A DNA stretch of 48,980 nucleotides from assembly GCA_022822205.1 (NCBI GenBank), contig JAJECC010000103.1, forward strand, positions 1-48,980, in the 5' to 3' direction. The DNA comes from Rhodospirillales bacterium (GTDB lineage Bacteria > Pseudomonadota > Alphaproteobacteria > Rhodospirillales > UBA2165). Both the position numbers and the translations under genes were made by a program. The notes beneath the pieces were generated by a model, which was not told where the DNA came from, did not search any database, and worked only from the letters and a program-made list of their open reading frames with translations. Of this stretch, positions 34,035 through 41,843 are shown piece after piece (the first letter of the stretch is position 1; each line of letters starts with the position of its first letter).

Positions 34035-35153
34035 ATGACTGACACGGTAGACGAGATCGGCTTGGCAATTATCGGCTGCGGCACCATCGGCCGCATCCGC
34101 GCAAAATATGCGCGCGAATATCCGGGGGTGAAGTGGCTCGGCCTCGCGGACATAAACGAACCCCTCGGCCGTAAGCTGGCGGAGGATACCAAGGCGGATT
34201 TCTTCACCACGTCCGCCGAGGAGCTGATCAAGCGCTCCGAAGTCAATGCGGTGATGATCATCACCGAGGAAAACAAACATACCGAGCCGACGCTGCTGGC
34301 GGTCGAGCAGGGCCACAAACTGTTTATCGAAAAGCCGCTGGCCACCGAGGCCCGGGAATCCAAACAGATCCTCGACGCCATCACCGGGGAAGGTCTGGAT
34401 GCCTGCGTCGGCTATACCCAGCGTTTTCGCCGCCGTTTCCTCACCGTCAAGGAACGCCTCCAAACCGGCCAGATCGGCGACGTGCACTCGGTCGTGACCC
34501 GCGCCTTCATGAACCGGATGGTGCCCATCGCCACCATCGCCAAGACCAACGAGCGGCATAATTTGACGCCGATGGTGGTGTCCGGCACCCACTCCCTCGA
34601 CATGTCCATGTGGCTGATGGAAGGCAAGATGCCGAAGTCCATCTACGCCAAGTCCGTCGATCCGGTGCTGTCCGAGTGGGGCACCAAGGACTCCACCTTC
34701 GGCATCTTCACCATGGATGACGACACCATCTTCTCGATGAATATCTCGTGGGGTCTGCCCGAGGTCTGGCCGGGCGCCGTTTATGGCCTGGAGATCGGCA
34801 TCGTCGGGTCCAAGGGCGCCATCGACATCGAGGACACCCATCGGGATTTGGTCGTCGCGACCACGGAGGAACTGGGCGGCGGCTACGTGCCGGACGGGTT
34901 CGAGCCCGCCGAACGCCACGTCGAATTCATGACCAGCTACCCGCCCGGCGATCTCTGGAACGACCAGCTCTACGGTCCGATGCGCGAAGAAACCATCGGC
35001 TGGTTCGGCCGCATCATGATGGGCCTGCCGACGCCGCACGCCTCGGCGCTCGACGGTCACAACAACCTCATGCACACCATGGCCATGGACCTCTCCGCGA
35101 AGCGGGGCGAAGAAGTTCCGCTGCCTATCGATCCGGCGGAATTCTACAAGTAG
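34035..35153 (+). CDS. Gfo/Idh/MocA family oxidoreductase
   Basis: A 372-residue NAD(P)-dependent dehydrogenase. Rossmann start GLAIIGCGTIGRIRAKYA (about 9-26), the cofactor/catalytic EKP motif LFIEKPLATEA (about 95-105), and VGYTQRFRRRF and SGTHSLDMSMWLM in the C-terminal sheet domain with the conserved His. Family members act on inositols, sugars or sugar acids. The ATG at 34035 is chosen from the position of the glycine motif. Its stop faces that of the flavin monooxygenase gene, with 18 bp between. Confidence 0.92.
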   Translation: MTDTVDEIGLAIIGCGTIGRIRAKYAREYPGVKWLGLADINEPLGRKLAEDTKADFFTTSAEELIKRSEVNAVMIITEENKHTEPTLLAVEQGHKLFIEKPLATEARESKQILDAITGEGLDACVGYTQRFRRRFLTVKERLQTGQIGDVHSVVTRAFMNRMVPIATIAKTNERHNLTPMVVSGTHSLDMSMWLMEGKMPKSIYAKSVDPVLSEWGTKDSTFGIFTMDDDTIFSMNISWGLPEVWPGAVYGLEIGIVGSKGAIDIEDTHRDLVVATTEELGGGYVPDGFEPAERHVEFMTSYPPGDLWNDQLYGPMREETIGWFGRIMMGLPTPHASALDGHNNLMHTMAMDLSAKRGEEVPLPIDPAEFYK

Positions 35154-35171
35154 GCGCCGCCTAGCAGCCTG

Positions 35172-36395
35172 CTAAAGCATGACGTTGGGCGGGATTTCCT
35201 GACCCAACAGGACGCCGCCATAGATGTCGCCGATGTGGTCCACATCAAAGATGGCGTGGGTGGCGAGCGCATTGGTGTCGCGCTGGAACCGCTGGATCAG
35301 CGAGTCATTGTAGATCGCCCGGGAACCGGCCTCGCGCGCCATATCGTTGACCACCGTATGGCACGTGCGCGCGACGTGGCAGGCGACCATCCGCGCCTTG
35401 ATGCGTTCCTCGCGGCTGAATTCGTGGCCGCGGGCGACTTTGTCCGAAACTTCCCGGATGCCGGCGTCGAACAAACGGCGGGTCGCTTCCACGGTCATCT
35501 GGTTTTGGGCCATTCGCACCCGGGTGGACATCTGTTTGTCCATGGCGGCGTATGAGTAGGCGTTGGTCTTGCCCTCGAGGACCCCGCAGACGAGTTCACA
35601 TACCGCCTCGGCGGCGCCCATCAGCGGGCCGACCGCGCCGTAGACCATGAAAGTCAGGAGCGGCACCCGCCACACGGGGTCGGTGTTGACCTCCAGCCCG
35701 GGCGCCCGGCCGTTGCGCAAATCACTTACCGACACCGAATGGTGCTCCGGCACGAACGTGCCGTCCAACTCCACGTCGTGGCTGCCGGTTGCCGTCATGG
35801 CCGATACGTCCCAGGTGTCGAGGATCGTGAACTCGCTTGCCGGTACGAAGAACCGCCGCATTTCCGCCGGATCGCCGCTATCGGCGACCGGCGCCGCCAG
35901 CGCCATGTAGTCGCCGTGGAGAATTCCGGTCGCGTACCCCCACCGGCCGGTCAGCCGAAAGCCACCGTCGGCCCGTTCGGCCGTCCCGCTCGGCATGACC
36001 TGCCCGGCCGCCATGGTGTAACCGGGCTCGTCGCCCCACACCTCGTCCTGGGCCTCCACCGGGTAATGGCCGAACTGGAAATTGTGGTAGATGAGGAACC
36101 CCATGGTCCATCCGGTGGACATGCAGCCGCGTCCCAGCTCGCGGAAAATCTGCGGAATGTACTTAAAATCAACCTCATGACCGCCATAGCGCTTCGGCAC
36201 GATGGCCCGGAACAGGTCGGCCCGCTTGAGGTCCCGGATGGTCTCTTCGGGAATTCGACCCGCCTCCTCGGCCGCGCGTTGACGCTCCCGAAGCGCCGGA
36301 ACCATGTCGGCGATCCGCCGGATGAGTTCGTCGCCCGTCACCCCGGATTTAGGATCGTCGAGAGTATCCACGTCCGCCTCTCCCGGGCCGGTCAC
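35172..36395 (-). CDS. Acyl-CoA dehydrogenase-fold flavin-dependent monooxygenase, oxygenase component
   Basis: A 407-residue protein with the acyl-CoA dehydrogenase fold: an N-terminal helical domain to about 120 (KRADLFRAIVPKRYGGHEVDF), a central beta domain (GGFRLTGRWGYATGI, SAMTATGSHDVEL) and a C-terminal helical domain ending DVDHIGDIYGGVLLGQ. The catalytic Glu of true dehydrogenases is not evident, and GCMSTGWTMGFLIYHNFQFG resembles two-component phenol or indole monooxygenases such as HsaA and HpaH-like enzymes. A reduced-flavin donor is not encoded nearby. It starts with GTG overlapping the upstream DsbA-like selenoprotein stop (GTGA), so the two are translationally coupled. Confidence 0.85.
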   Translation of the reverse strand: MTGPGEADVDTLDDPKSGVTGDELIRRIADMVPALRERQRAAEEAGRIPEETIRDLKRADLFRAIVPKRYGGHEVDFKYIPQIFRELGRGCMSTGWTMGFLIYHNFQFGHYPVEAQDEVWGDEPGYTMAAGQVMPSGTAERADGGFRLTGRWGYATGILHGDYMALAAPVADSGDPAEMRRFFVPASEFTILDTWDVSAMTATGSHDVELDGTFVPEHHSVSVSDLRNGRAPGLEVNTDPVWRVPLLTFMVYGAVGPLMGAAEAVCELVCGVLEGKTNAYSYAAMDKQMSTRVRMAQNQMTVEATRRLFDAGIREVSDKVARGHEFSREERIKARMVACHVARTCHTVVNDMAREAGSRAIYNDSLIQRFQRDTNALATHAIFDVDHIGDIYGGVLLGQEIPPNVML

Positions 36396-37012
36396 TCTTT
36401 CCGTTGAGCGCCGAGACCGTCCATGAACTGCTCCAGTGCTTCGTAAGGTTGGGCGCCGACCACGCCCTGGCGCTCGGCGACGTAGGTGGGGACGCCGGTG
36501 ACGCCATACTGCCGCGATTTGGCCCAGTCCACGTCGATGGCGGCTTCGAAGGTCCGCTCCTCGATCACCTCGCGGGCACCGTCTTCGGGGAGACCCGCCT
36601 CCCGGGCGATCTCCATCAGCACCTCGGGGTCACCGATGTTTCGGTTGTCCACGAAGTAGGCGCGGAACAGCGCCATGTGGACCGCTTCGCCGCCCGGCTG
36701 GGTTTCCGCCCACTTACCCAGTTCCTGCGCGAGCCGGCTATTGTAGGTGTGGGTGCGCTTGCCGTAATCGAGGCCTTCGGCGTCCATCAGGCCCTTCATC
36801 CGCCGGTAGGCCGCATCGATGTCGTAGTCGCGGCCCGCGAACAACTCCTCAAGGGTCTGGCCCTCGCCCGGAGTCTCCGGGTGGAGCGGAAAATGCACGA
36901 ACTCGACGCTGACGTCGAAGGTGTCTCGTAATTTTTCAATACGCCCGGTACTGAGATAACACCAAGGTCAGACGTAGTCGGTGAATATTTCGAGGGTGAT
37001 GGGTTCGGACAT
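36392..37012 (-). CDS. DsbA/FrnE-like thiol oxidoreductase, predicted selenoprotein (U-P-W-C active site)
   Basis: 206 residues if TGA codon 15 (36968-36970) is read as selenocysteine. The N-terminus then reads MSEPITLEIFTDYV-U-PWCYLSTG, exactly the FrnE/DsbA family start in which Cys normally occupies the U position of C-P-W-C. The rest is a complete FrnE-type protein: VEFVHFPLHPETPGEG, the inserted helical domain (LAQELGKW...HMALFRAYF) and the cis-Pro loop QYGVTGVPTYV. Without read-through the frame could begin only at a GTG at codon 39 and would lack both the first strand and the active site. A hairpin with a G-rich apical loop lies directly after the TGA. The start ATG at 37012 is 13 bp after the DUF1993 stop. 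Alternatives are a point mutation of TGC to TGA or a sequencing error. No selA, selB, selC or selD gene is in the window. Confidence 0.8.
36920..36970 (-). promoter_or_regulatory. Putative bacterial SECIS element with its UGA codon
   Basis: Counting the U of UGA as +1, an upper stem UCAGUAC/GUAUUGA (+17 to +23 with +29 to +35, one G-U pair) closes the loop CGGGC. A lower stem GGUGU/ACACC (+8 to +12 with +47 to +51) encloses it. The G-rich apical loop at about +25 is near the spacing in fdhF-type bacterial SECIS elements. The codons here (TGT, TAT, AGT, ATT, AAA, TTA, CGA) are unlike the GC-rich usage around them, consistent with selection on RNA structure. Confidence 0.65.
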
Positions 37013-37025
37013 TGGCGGCGAGCTC

Positions 37026-37550
37026 CTAGCTTAGGGTGTAGTCGAATGCGTCGCACAAATAGTGGCGTTTGCCGAGTTCGGCGCCGGCGTTGCGGACGAT
37101 CGCGTAAGCGGTGGTGACATGAAAGGCGATCTGCGGGATGGCGAACCGGAGAAGATAGTCCTCGCCCCTGAAGCGGGTCGGCTCGCCGCGGGCAACGATC
37201 TCGACGGTCCTGTCCTCGGCGCCCTCAAGCTCATCCTCGGTTACCGATTTCACCAGCGTCATCGTTTCTTCGATCCTTGCCCGCGCATCGGCGATGCCGA
37301 GTTCGCCCATATCGGTGAACGGCGGCGTTTCCCGCCCGGCCAGCCGCGCAGCCGCCCGGCCGTGGTCCGCGGCGCGCCACACCTGCAAAGACAGCGGAAA
37401 CATGTCCGGCGCCAGCTTGCTGGCCATCAAATCGGCTTCCCCGGCCTTGCCGTCCTTCACCAGCCCTTCGGCATGGTCGAGAACGTTAAGCATTCCGGTG
37501 AGCAACTGCTCGGTCTCGGTCCGGACAAGATGATGGATTGAAATGGACAT
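37026..37550 (-). CDS. DUF1993 family protein
   Basis: A 174-residue helical protein of the DinB-like DUF1993 group: HHLVRTETEQLLTGMLNVLDHAE at the start, LAPDMFPLSLQVWRAADHGRAAARLAGRE, and FAIPQIAFHVTTAYAIVRNAGAELGKRHYL at the end. The histidines that could bind metal are conserved in the family, but the function is not established. It lies 18 bp after the Ldh-type dehydrogenase and 13 bp before the DsbA-like gene, within one operon. Confidence 0.88.
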   Translation of the reverse strand: MSISIHHLVRTETEQLLTGMLNVLDHAEGLVKDGKAGEADLMASKLAPDMFPLSLQVWRAADHGRAAARLAGRETPPFTDMGELGIADARARIEETMTLVKSVTEDELEGAEDRTVEIVARGEPTRFRGEDYLLRFAIPQIAFHVTTAYAIVRNAGAELGKRHYLCDAFDYTLS

Positions 37551-37568
37551 CAGGAAAAATCTCCCGGC

Positions 37569-38630
37569 TTATCGTTGATCCAGACGGGCAATATTGAATT
37601 CGTCCGCCGTCGCGTTCAGGGCCTTCATTAAGGAGGCATGGAGCGGAATACCGTTCGCCTCCCGGTCCACGCGTTTCTTATGACTTTGCTCGCCGGGCAG
37701 CAAGACCTCGTCGAAGCCCGGCAGCGTCGGCGAGCCTTTCATTTGGTCCACGACCCGGTCGACCTGCCGCTTGAAGCCGTCCACATCGCCGAAGGCGGCA
37801 ATGTCGACGGCGACGATGAATTGCCCGGTATTGGTCGTCGTCTCGAAGTCGGCGTTGAAATCGACGACGTCCTTTCCGAAAGCCGCGCCGTTGAGCGTCC
37901 CCGCCAGCAGGCCGAACATCAACGCCAGGCCGTATCCCTTGGCCCCGCCGATCGGCAGCAGAAATCCTTCATCCGCCTTGGCGGGGTCGGTCAGCGGGTT
38001 GCCGTCACGCCCCATCATCCAGCCTTCGGGCATTTGCTCACCACGCTGGGCGGCGGTCTTCACCTTGCCGTAGGCCGCAACGGTCGTCGCCATATCGAGA
38101 ACGACATCCGGCCGGTCGAGGGCCGGCACCGCAATGGCGATGGGGTTGGTGCTCAGGAGCATCTCCAACCCGCCCCAGGGCGGCAGGTGATTGGCATTCC
38201 CGATGGCGACATAGAGACCGATCATGTCGTGGGCAAGCGGCATTTTGGCGTACAGATTGGCCGGTCCCGCGTGATTGCTGTGATGGGCGCCGACCCACGC
38301 GACGCCGGTCGTCTTAGCCTTCTCGATGGCGGTTTCGGCGCAATAGCTCATCACCAGATGGCCCTGGGCGTTGTCGCCGTTTACCAGGGCCATCCCCGGC
38401 CGCTCCCGCTCGATCCGAATGTCCGGGGTCAGGTTGAGGCCGCCGGATTCGATGCGCTTCAGATAGCCGGGCAAACGAAAGATGCCGTGCCCATCCGACC
38501 CGTTCAGGTCGGCGTCCGCCATCAGACCGGCCACCTTTGCGGCATCGCCGGCCGGCATTCCGGCCGATGCGAGCGCGTCCCGGATGAATTCCGAGATCTG
38601 CGCCGCCGTATAGTTTCCGGCATCGCTCAT
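37569..38630 (-). CDS. Ldh family malate/L-lactate-type NAD(P)-dependent dehydrogenase
   Basis: A 353-residue protein of the MDH2/LDH2 family (unrelated to classical malate dehydrogenase). Seen: DLNGSDGHGIFRLPGYLKRI (catalytic His), VGAHHSNHAGPANLYA, GNANHLPPWGG, STNPIAIAVPA and GGAKGYGLALMFGLLAG. Members reduce keto acids such as oxaloacetate, 2,3-diketo-L-gulonate or ureidoglycolate-derived acids. The ATG at 38630 gives the standard N-terminus; the open frame beyond it is not coding. It lies 35 bp after the cupin gene. Confidence 0.92.
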   Translation of the reverse strand: MSDAGNYTAAQISEFIRDALASAGMPAGDAAKVAGLMADADLNGSDGHGIFRLPGYLKRIESGGLNLTPDIRIERERPGMALVNGDNAQGHLVMSYCAETAIEKAKTTGVAWVGAHHSNHAGPANLYAKMPLAHDMIGLYVAIGNANHLPPWGGLEMLLSTNPIAIAVPALDRPDVVLDMATTVAAYGKVKTAAQRGEQMPEGWMMGRDGNPLTDPAKADEGFLLPIGGAKGYGLALMFGLLAGTLNGAAFGKDVVDFNADFETTTNTGQFIVAVDIAAFGDVDGFKRQVDRVVDQMKGSPTLPGFDEVLLPGEQSHKKRVDREANGIPLHASLMKALNATADEFNIARLDQR

Positions 38631-38665
38631 GGCGGTCCCCTGAAGCCGTCTCGCCAATGCGTCCG

Positions 38666-39073
38666 CTACGGGGTGACCAGATCCTGTTCGGAGAGATGCG
38701 GGACGGTCTTGCCGGTCTCGGTAAACGTGCGGGTTACGTCCGTCGAAGCATAGACCCACAGGATCGTCAGGGGACCGTCGCCCGTGTTGAGAAACCGGTG
38801 GGGTTTGCCGGCCTCGACGTAGGTGGTGTCCAGTTCCCTTACCGGCGTCAACTCTCCATCCACCTCGAGATCGGCCTGACCTTCGAGAATAGTGACCTGC
38901 TCATCGCAATTATGCGAATGCATGGGCACCGTCCGGCCGGCGGGAAATCTGGTGATCCCGGACGTAAAGGGCGCGCCGCAACGGCTGTTGGCGACCAGCA
39001 GCGTGGATTCCACCCCGTCGCCACGGGCATGGACGGGAGCTTCATCGATCTTCAATACGACCGTTTCGGACAT
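38666..39073 (-). CDS. Single-domain cupin protein
   Basis: A 135-residue cupin. Motif 1 is PMHSHNCDEQVTILEGQADLEVDG (two His and a Glu as metal ligands); motif 2 is VEAGKPHRFLNTGDGPLTILWVY. It is the first gene of the five-gene minus-strand operon that includes the predicted selenoprotein. It may be a sugar or acid isomerase, a dioxygenase or a sensor; the sequence does not decide. It is divergent from a GntR regulator across 116 bp, which contains no copy of the GTCTTATATAAGAC palindrome. Confidence 0.9.
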   Translation of the reverse strand: MSETVVLKIDEAPVHARGDGVESTLLVANSRCGAPFTSGITRFPAGRTVPMHSHNCDEQVTILEGQADLEVDGELTPVRELDTTYVEAGKPHRFLNTGDGPLTILWVYASTDVTRTFTETGKTVPHLSEQDLVTP

Positions 39074-39189
39074 TGGGCTTCCTCACCTGACATGTGGACC
39101 CGGAAACCGCGCGGTTTGCGATCCGGGTTTGCTCATAGCATACTGGACTATAACCTAATTTTCCGCTTCCGGGGAGGTTCAGCGGCATC

Positions 39190-39966
39190 ATGGCGCGGCC
39201 GGCAGCCAAAAAACGATCCACCGCCAAATCGCCGAAAAGGCCGGCGGTCAGGAAGCGGCAACGCTCCCTGCCGCTCTACCAGCAGGTCGACAATATCATC
39301 CGCCGGCGGCTGGTCGACAACGTCTGGAAGCCCGGCGACGCGCTGCCCAGCGAAATGCAGCTGGCGGCGGAGTTGGACGTCAGTCAGGGGACGGTCCGCA
39401 AGGCTCTCAACGACATGGTCGCGGAAAACCTGCTTTACCGGCGCCAGGGACTTGGAACCTTCGTTTCCGAACATACCGAGCGCCGGGCGCTGTTCTTCTT
39501 CTTCAAGATTCAGGGAAAGGACGGCTCCAGTTCCTTGCCCGAGAGCGAGCTCCTGGATTGCAAGCAGACCGACCCGACCAAGAACGAGGTCGAGCGGCTG
39601 GAGCTGGAGCCCGGCGCCAAAGTGGTGCGGTTTACCCGCGTCCGTTCGTTCCAGAACGTGCCGAGCATCGTCGAGGGAATTGCGCTGCCCCAGGAACTGT
39701 TCCCGGATTTCGGCATCGAACTTCAGCCGCCCAACAATCTTTTCAGGTTCTATCAATCCATCTACGGGGTCACCGTCGCCAAGGCGCGGGAGCTGATCAC
39801 GGCCGTCAGCGCCACCAGGAAAGAGGCCGGGCTTCTCGGCATCAAGGCGGGCGCGCCGTTGTTGCAGATCGACCGGACGTCGATGACCATTGACGGCCGG
39901 CCGGTGGAATGGCGGGTCAGCCGCTGCAATACATCAAGCCATCACTATGTCTCCGAGCGCGGCTAA
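39190..39966 (+). CDS. GntR family (HutC/UTRA subfamily) transcriptional regulator with basic N-terminal tail
   Basis: 258 residues. A winged-helix domain at about 28-95 (LPLYQQVDNIIRRRL, SEMQLAAELDVSQGTVRKALNDM, and the wing LLYRRQGLGTFV) is followed by a UTRA ligand-binding domain (about 110-255) with FTRVRSFQNVPSIVEGIALP and the late LLQIDRTSMTIDGRPVEWRVSR. UTRA domains bind small acids or sugars. The first 25 residues (AKKRSTAKSPKRPAVRKR) are an unusual Lys/Arg-rich tail. It is divergent from the cupin operon and 38 bp upstream of a dehydrogenase gene, so local control of both is likely. Confidence 0.92.
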   Translation: MARPAAKKRSTAKSPKRPAVRKRQRSLPLYQQVDNIIRRRLVDNVWKPGDALPSEMQLAAELDVSQGTVRKALNDMVAENLLYRRQGLGTFVSEHTERRALFFFFKIQGKDGSSSLPESELLDCKQTDPTKNEVERLELEPGAKVVRFTRVRSFQNVPSIVEGIALPQELFPDFGIELQPPNNLFRFYQSIYGVTVAKARELITAVSATRKEAGLLGIKAGAPLLQIDRTSMTIDGRPVEWRVSRCNTSSHHYVSERG

Positions 39967-40004
39967 GCGCCGGCGAATTTCAGTTTCGGTTGGGAGGTTC
40001 CGCC

Positions 40005-40892
40005 ATGAGCACGGATGTGGGGTTCGTCGGTCTGGGCGTATTGGGCTCGGCCATGGTGCCGAACCTTATGGACAGCGGATTTGGCGTCGTCGGATATGAT
40101 GTCCGGCCGGAGGCGGTGTCGCCACTCGCCGGGAAGGGAATGACGGCGGCGAACTCGGTCGCCGAGGCCGCGTCGCCGACCGGCTGCATCGTCACCTGTC
40201 TGCCGAGCCTCGAGGCGCTCCACGATGTTGCCGCCCAACTCGCCGGCCAGGACGGCAGCGGCAAGGTGGTGATCGAGACGAGCACCTTTCCCGTCGCCGA
40301 GAAGGAGGCCTTCCGGGACACGGTCGAGGGCGCCGGTTACACCGCCATGGACTGCCCGGTCAGCGGCAACCGCATGTTGGCCGAGCAAAAAAAACTGACC
40401 GCCTTCGGCAGCGGCGATGAAGACACCTACGCGGAAATCGAGCCGATCCTCCAGGGGTTCGCCAATCGCACGTTTTATGTCGGCCCCTTCGGCAACGGCA
40501 TGAAGACCAAGCTCTGCGGCAATATTCTGAATCTCGTCCATAATGCCGCGGCCGCCGAGGTCATGGTGCTGGCGATGAAGTCCGGCCTGGACCCGGAGCT
40601 GTTTCACAAGGTCATCAGCGGCTCGGGCTCGTCCTCCTCCATGTTCGAGGTCCGCGGCGCCTTGATGGTCGCCGGCGATTACGACTACGAGGGCAGCAAC
40701 TTCTCCATCCCGATGAAGGATCGGGAGTTCATCCAGGGCCACGCGGCGGCAATGAAGGTGCCGACGCCGATCTACCACGCGGCGCTGCAGACCTATATGT
40801 CCGCGGTCGCGCAAGGGTACGGCGATCAGGATGCGGCGGCGGTGTGCGCGTCGATGGAACGCGCCGCCGGTTGGGTGCGGGAGACGGGCTGA
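40005..40892 (+). CDS. NAD(P)-dependent beta-hydroxyacid dehydrogenase (3-hydroxyisobutyrate dehydrogenase family)
   Basis: 295 residues: Rossmann motif VGFVGLGVLGSAMVPNL, substrate motif DCPVSGNRMLAE and catalytic Lys in GNGMKTKLCGNIL. SGSGSSSSMFEVRG in the C-domain parallels the protein at 8453, so these two are probably paralogues. The ATG at 40005 has a GGGAGG site 7 bases upstream. Its stop overlaps the next start (TGATG), and it probably follows the GntR gene in the same transcript. Confidence 0.92.
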   Translation: MSTDVGFVGLGVLGSAMVPNLMDSGFGVVGYDVRPEAVSPLAGKGMTAANSVAEAASPTGCIVTCLPSLEALHDVAAQLAGQDGSGKVVIETSTFPVAEKEAFRDTVEGAGYTAMDCPVSGNRMLAEQKKLTAFGSGDEDTYAEIEPILQGFANRTFYVGPFGNGMKTKLCGNILNLVHNAAAAEVMVLAMKSGLDPELFHKVISGSGSSSSMFEVRGALMVAGDYDYEGSNFSIPMKDREFIQGHAAAMKVPTPIYHAALQTYMSAVAQGYGDQDAAAVCASMERAAGWVRETG

Positions 40893-41839
40893 TGGCCGCC
40901 AACAGCAAACGGGGCTTGCCCGCCATCGGAGTCGTCGGTCTCGGCAATATGGGCGGCGGCATCGCCCGCAACTTCGCCAAGGCGGGCTATCCGACCTGGG
41001 TCTGGGATCCCGCCCCGTCGGCACGGGCAAATTTCTCCAAACTGAAGAATGCAGCCATTGCCGAACCGAGGGAGATGGCGGTTCGGTGCCGGATCATCAT
41101 CTTCGTCGTGCCGGCGACGCCCGAGATCGAAGAACATTGCCTCGGCCGCAACGGAATATTCGCCACGGCCAGGAAGGGCCTGATCATTTACGATTTTACG
41201 ACATCCGACCCGGCGGAAACCAAGAAGCTCGCGCAAAAGGCGGCGCGCAGGGACATCGCCTATCTGGACGCGGGCATGAGCGGCGGCGCCGGCGGCGCCG
41301 ACAAGGGAACCCTGACATTGATGATCGGCGGCGACAAAAGGGCCTTCGGGCGGACCAGGCGCCATCTCGAGGCGATCGCCGACAGGCTGTTCCACCTCGG
41401 CCCGTCGGGCGCCGGACACACCACCAAGCTCATCCACAACATGGTCTGCCACGCCGTCTTCCTGGCCACCTGCGAAGGCGGACGAATGGCGGAGAAGGCG
41501 GGGATCGAACTCGCCGACCTGATCGACGTCTTCAACGTTTCGAACGCCCGTTCCAACGCCAGCCAGGCGCGGTTTCCCGACCACATCCTCAACGGGAAAT
41601 GGAACGGGCGGTCGCGGGTCTACAATCTCTACAAGGATACGGGCATGGCCGTCGATCTCGCCAAGGCGCTGGGGGTCGATGCCAGGCTGGGCGCCGATAC
41701 CCACGCCTTTTTGGCGCAGGCCATGTCCCTCGGCATGTCCGAAGAGGATTTCACGCTGGTCTACCGGGACTTCGATAAAATCAAAAAGGCGAAGCCCCGG
41801 CGCCGGGCCCCCAAGAAGAGCCCCAAGAAGAGAATGTGA
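40892..41839 (+). CDS. NAD(P)-dependent beta-hydroxyacid dehydrogenase with lysine-rich C-terminal tail
   Basis: 315 residues: IGVVGLGNMGGGIARNFAKAG, the substrate loop DAGMSGGAGGADKG and catalytic Lys in GAGHTTKLIHNM, followed by the helical domain. The last 20 or so residues (KIKKAKPRRRAPKKSPKKRM) are a basic low-complexity tail outside the family fold. It is more divergent from the other two family members in this window. It converges on a MocA-type gene, with 4 bp between stops. Confidence 0.9.
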   Translation: MAANSKRGLPAIGVVGLGNMGGGIARNFAKAGYPTWVWDPAPSARANFSKLKNAAIAEPREMAVRCRIIIFVVPATPEIEEHCLGRNGIFATARKGLIIYDFTTSDPAETKKLAQKAARRDIAYLDAGMSGGAGGADKGTLTLMIGGDKRAFGRTRRHLEAIADRLFHLGPSGAGHTTKLIHNMVCHAVFLATCEGGRMAEKAGIELADLIDVFNVSNARSNASQARFPDHILNGKWNGRSRVYNLYKDTGMAVDLAKALGVDARLGADTHAFLAQAMSLGMSEEDFTLVYRDFDKIKKAKPRRRAPKKSPKKRM

Positions 41840-41843
41840 GAGC

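Noticed and set aside
36392..36898. A conventional 168-residue DsbA-family protein starting at GTG 36898
   Set aside because: It would lack the first strand and the active-site helix of the thioredoxin fold, whereas the upstream in-frame DNA encodes exactly those parts around one TGA.
36392..37012. Simple nonsense-mutated pseudogene
   Set aside because: This cannot be excluded, but it is less likely: the only stop is at the catalytic Cys, the rest is intact and translationally coupled, and a SECIS-like hairpin follows.
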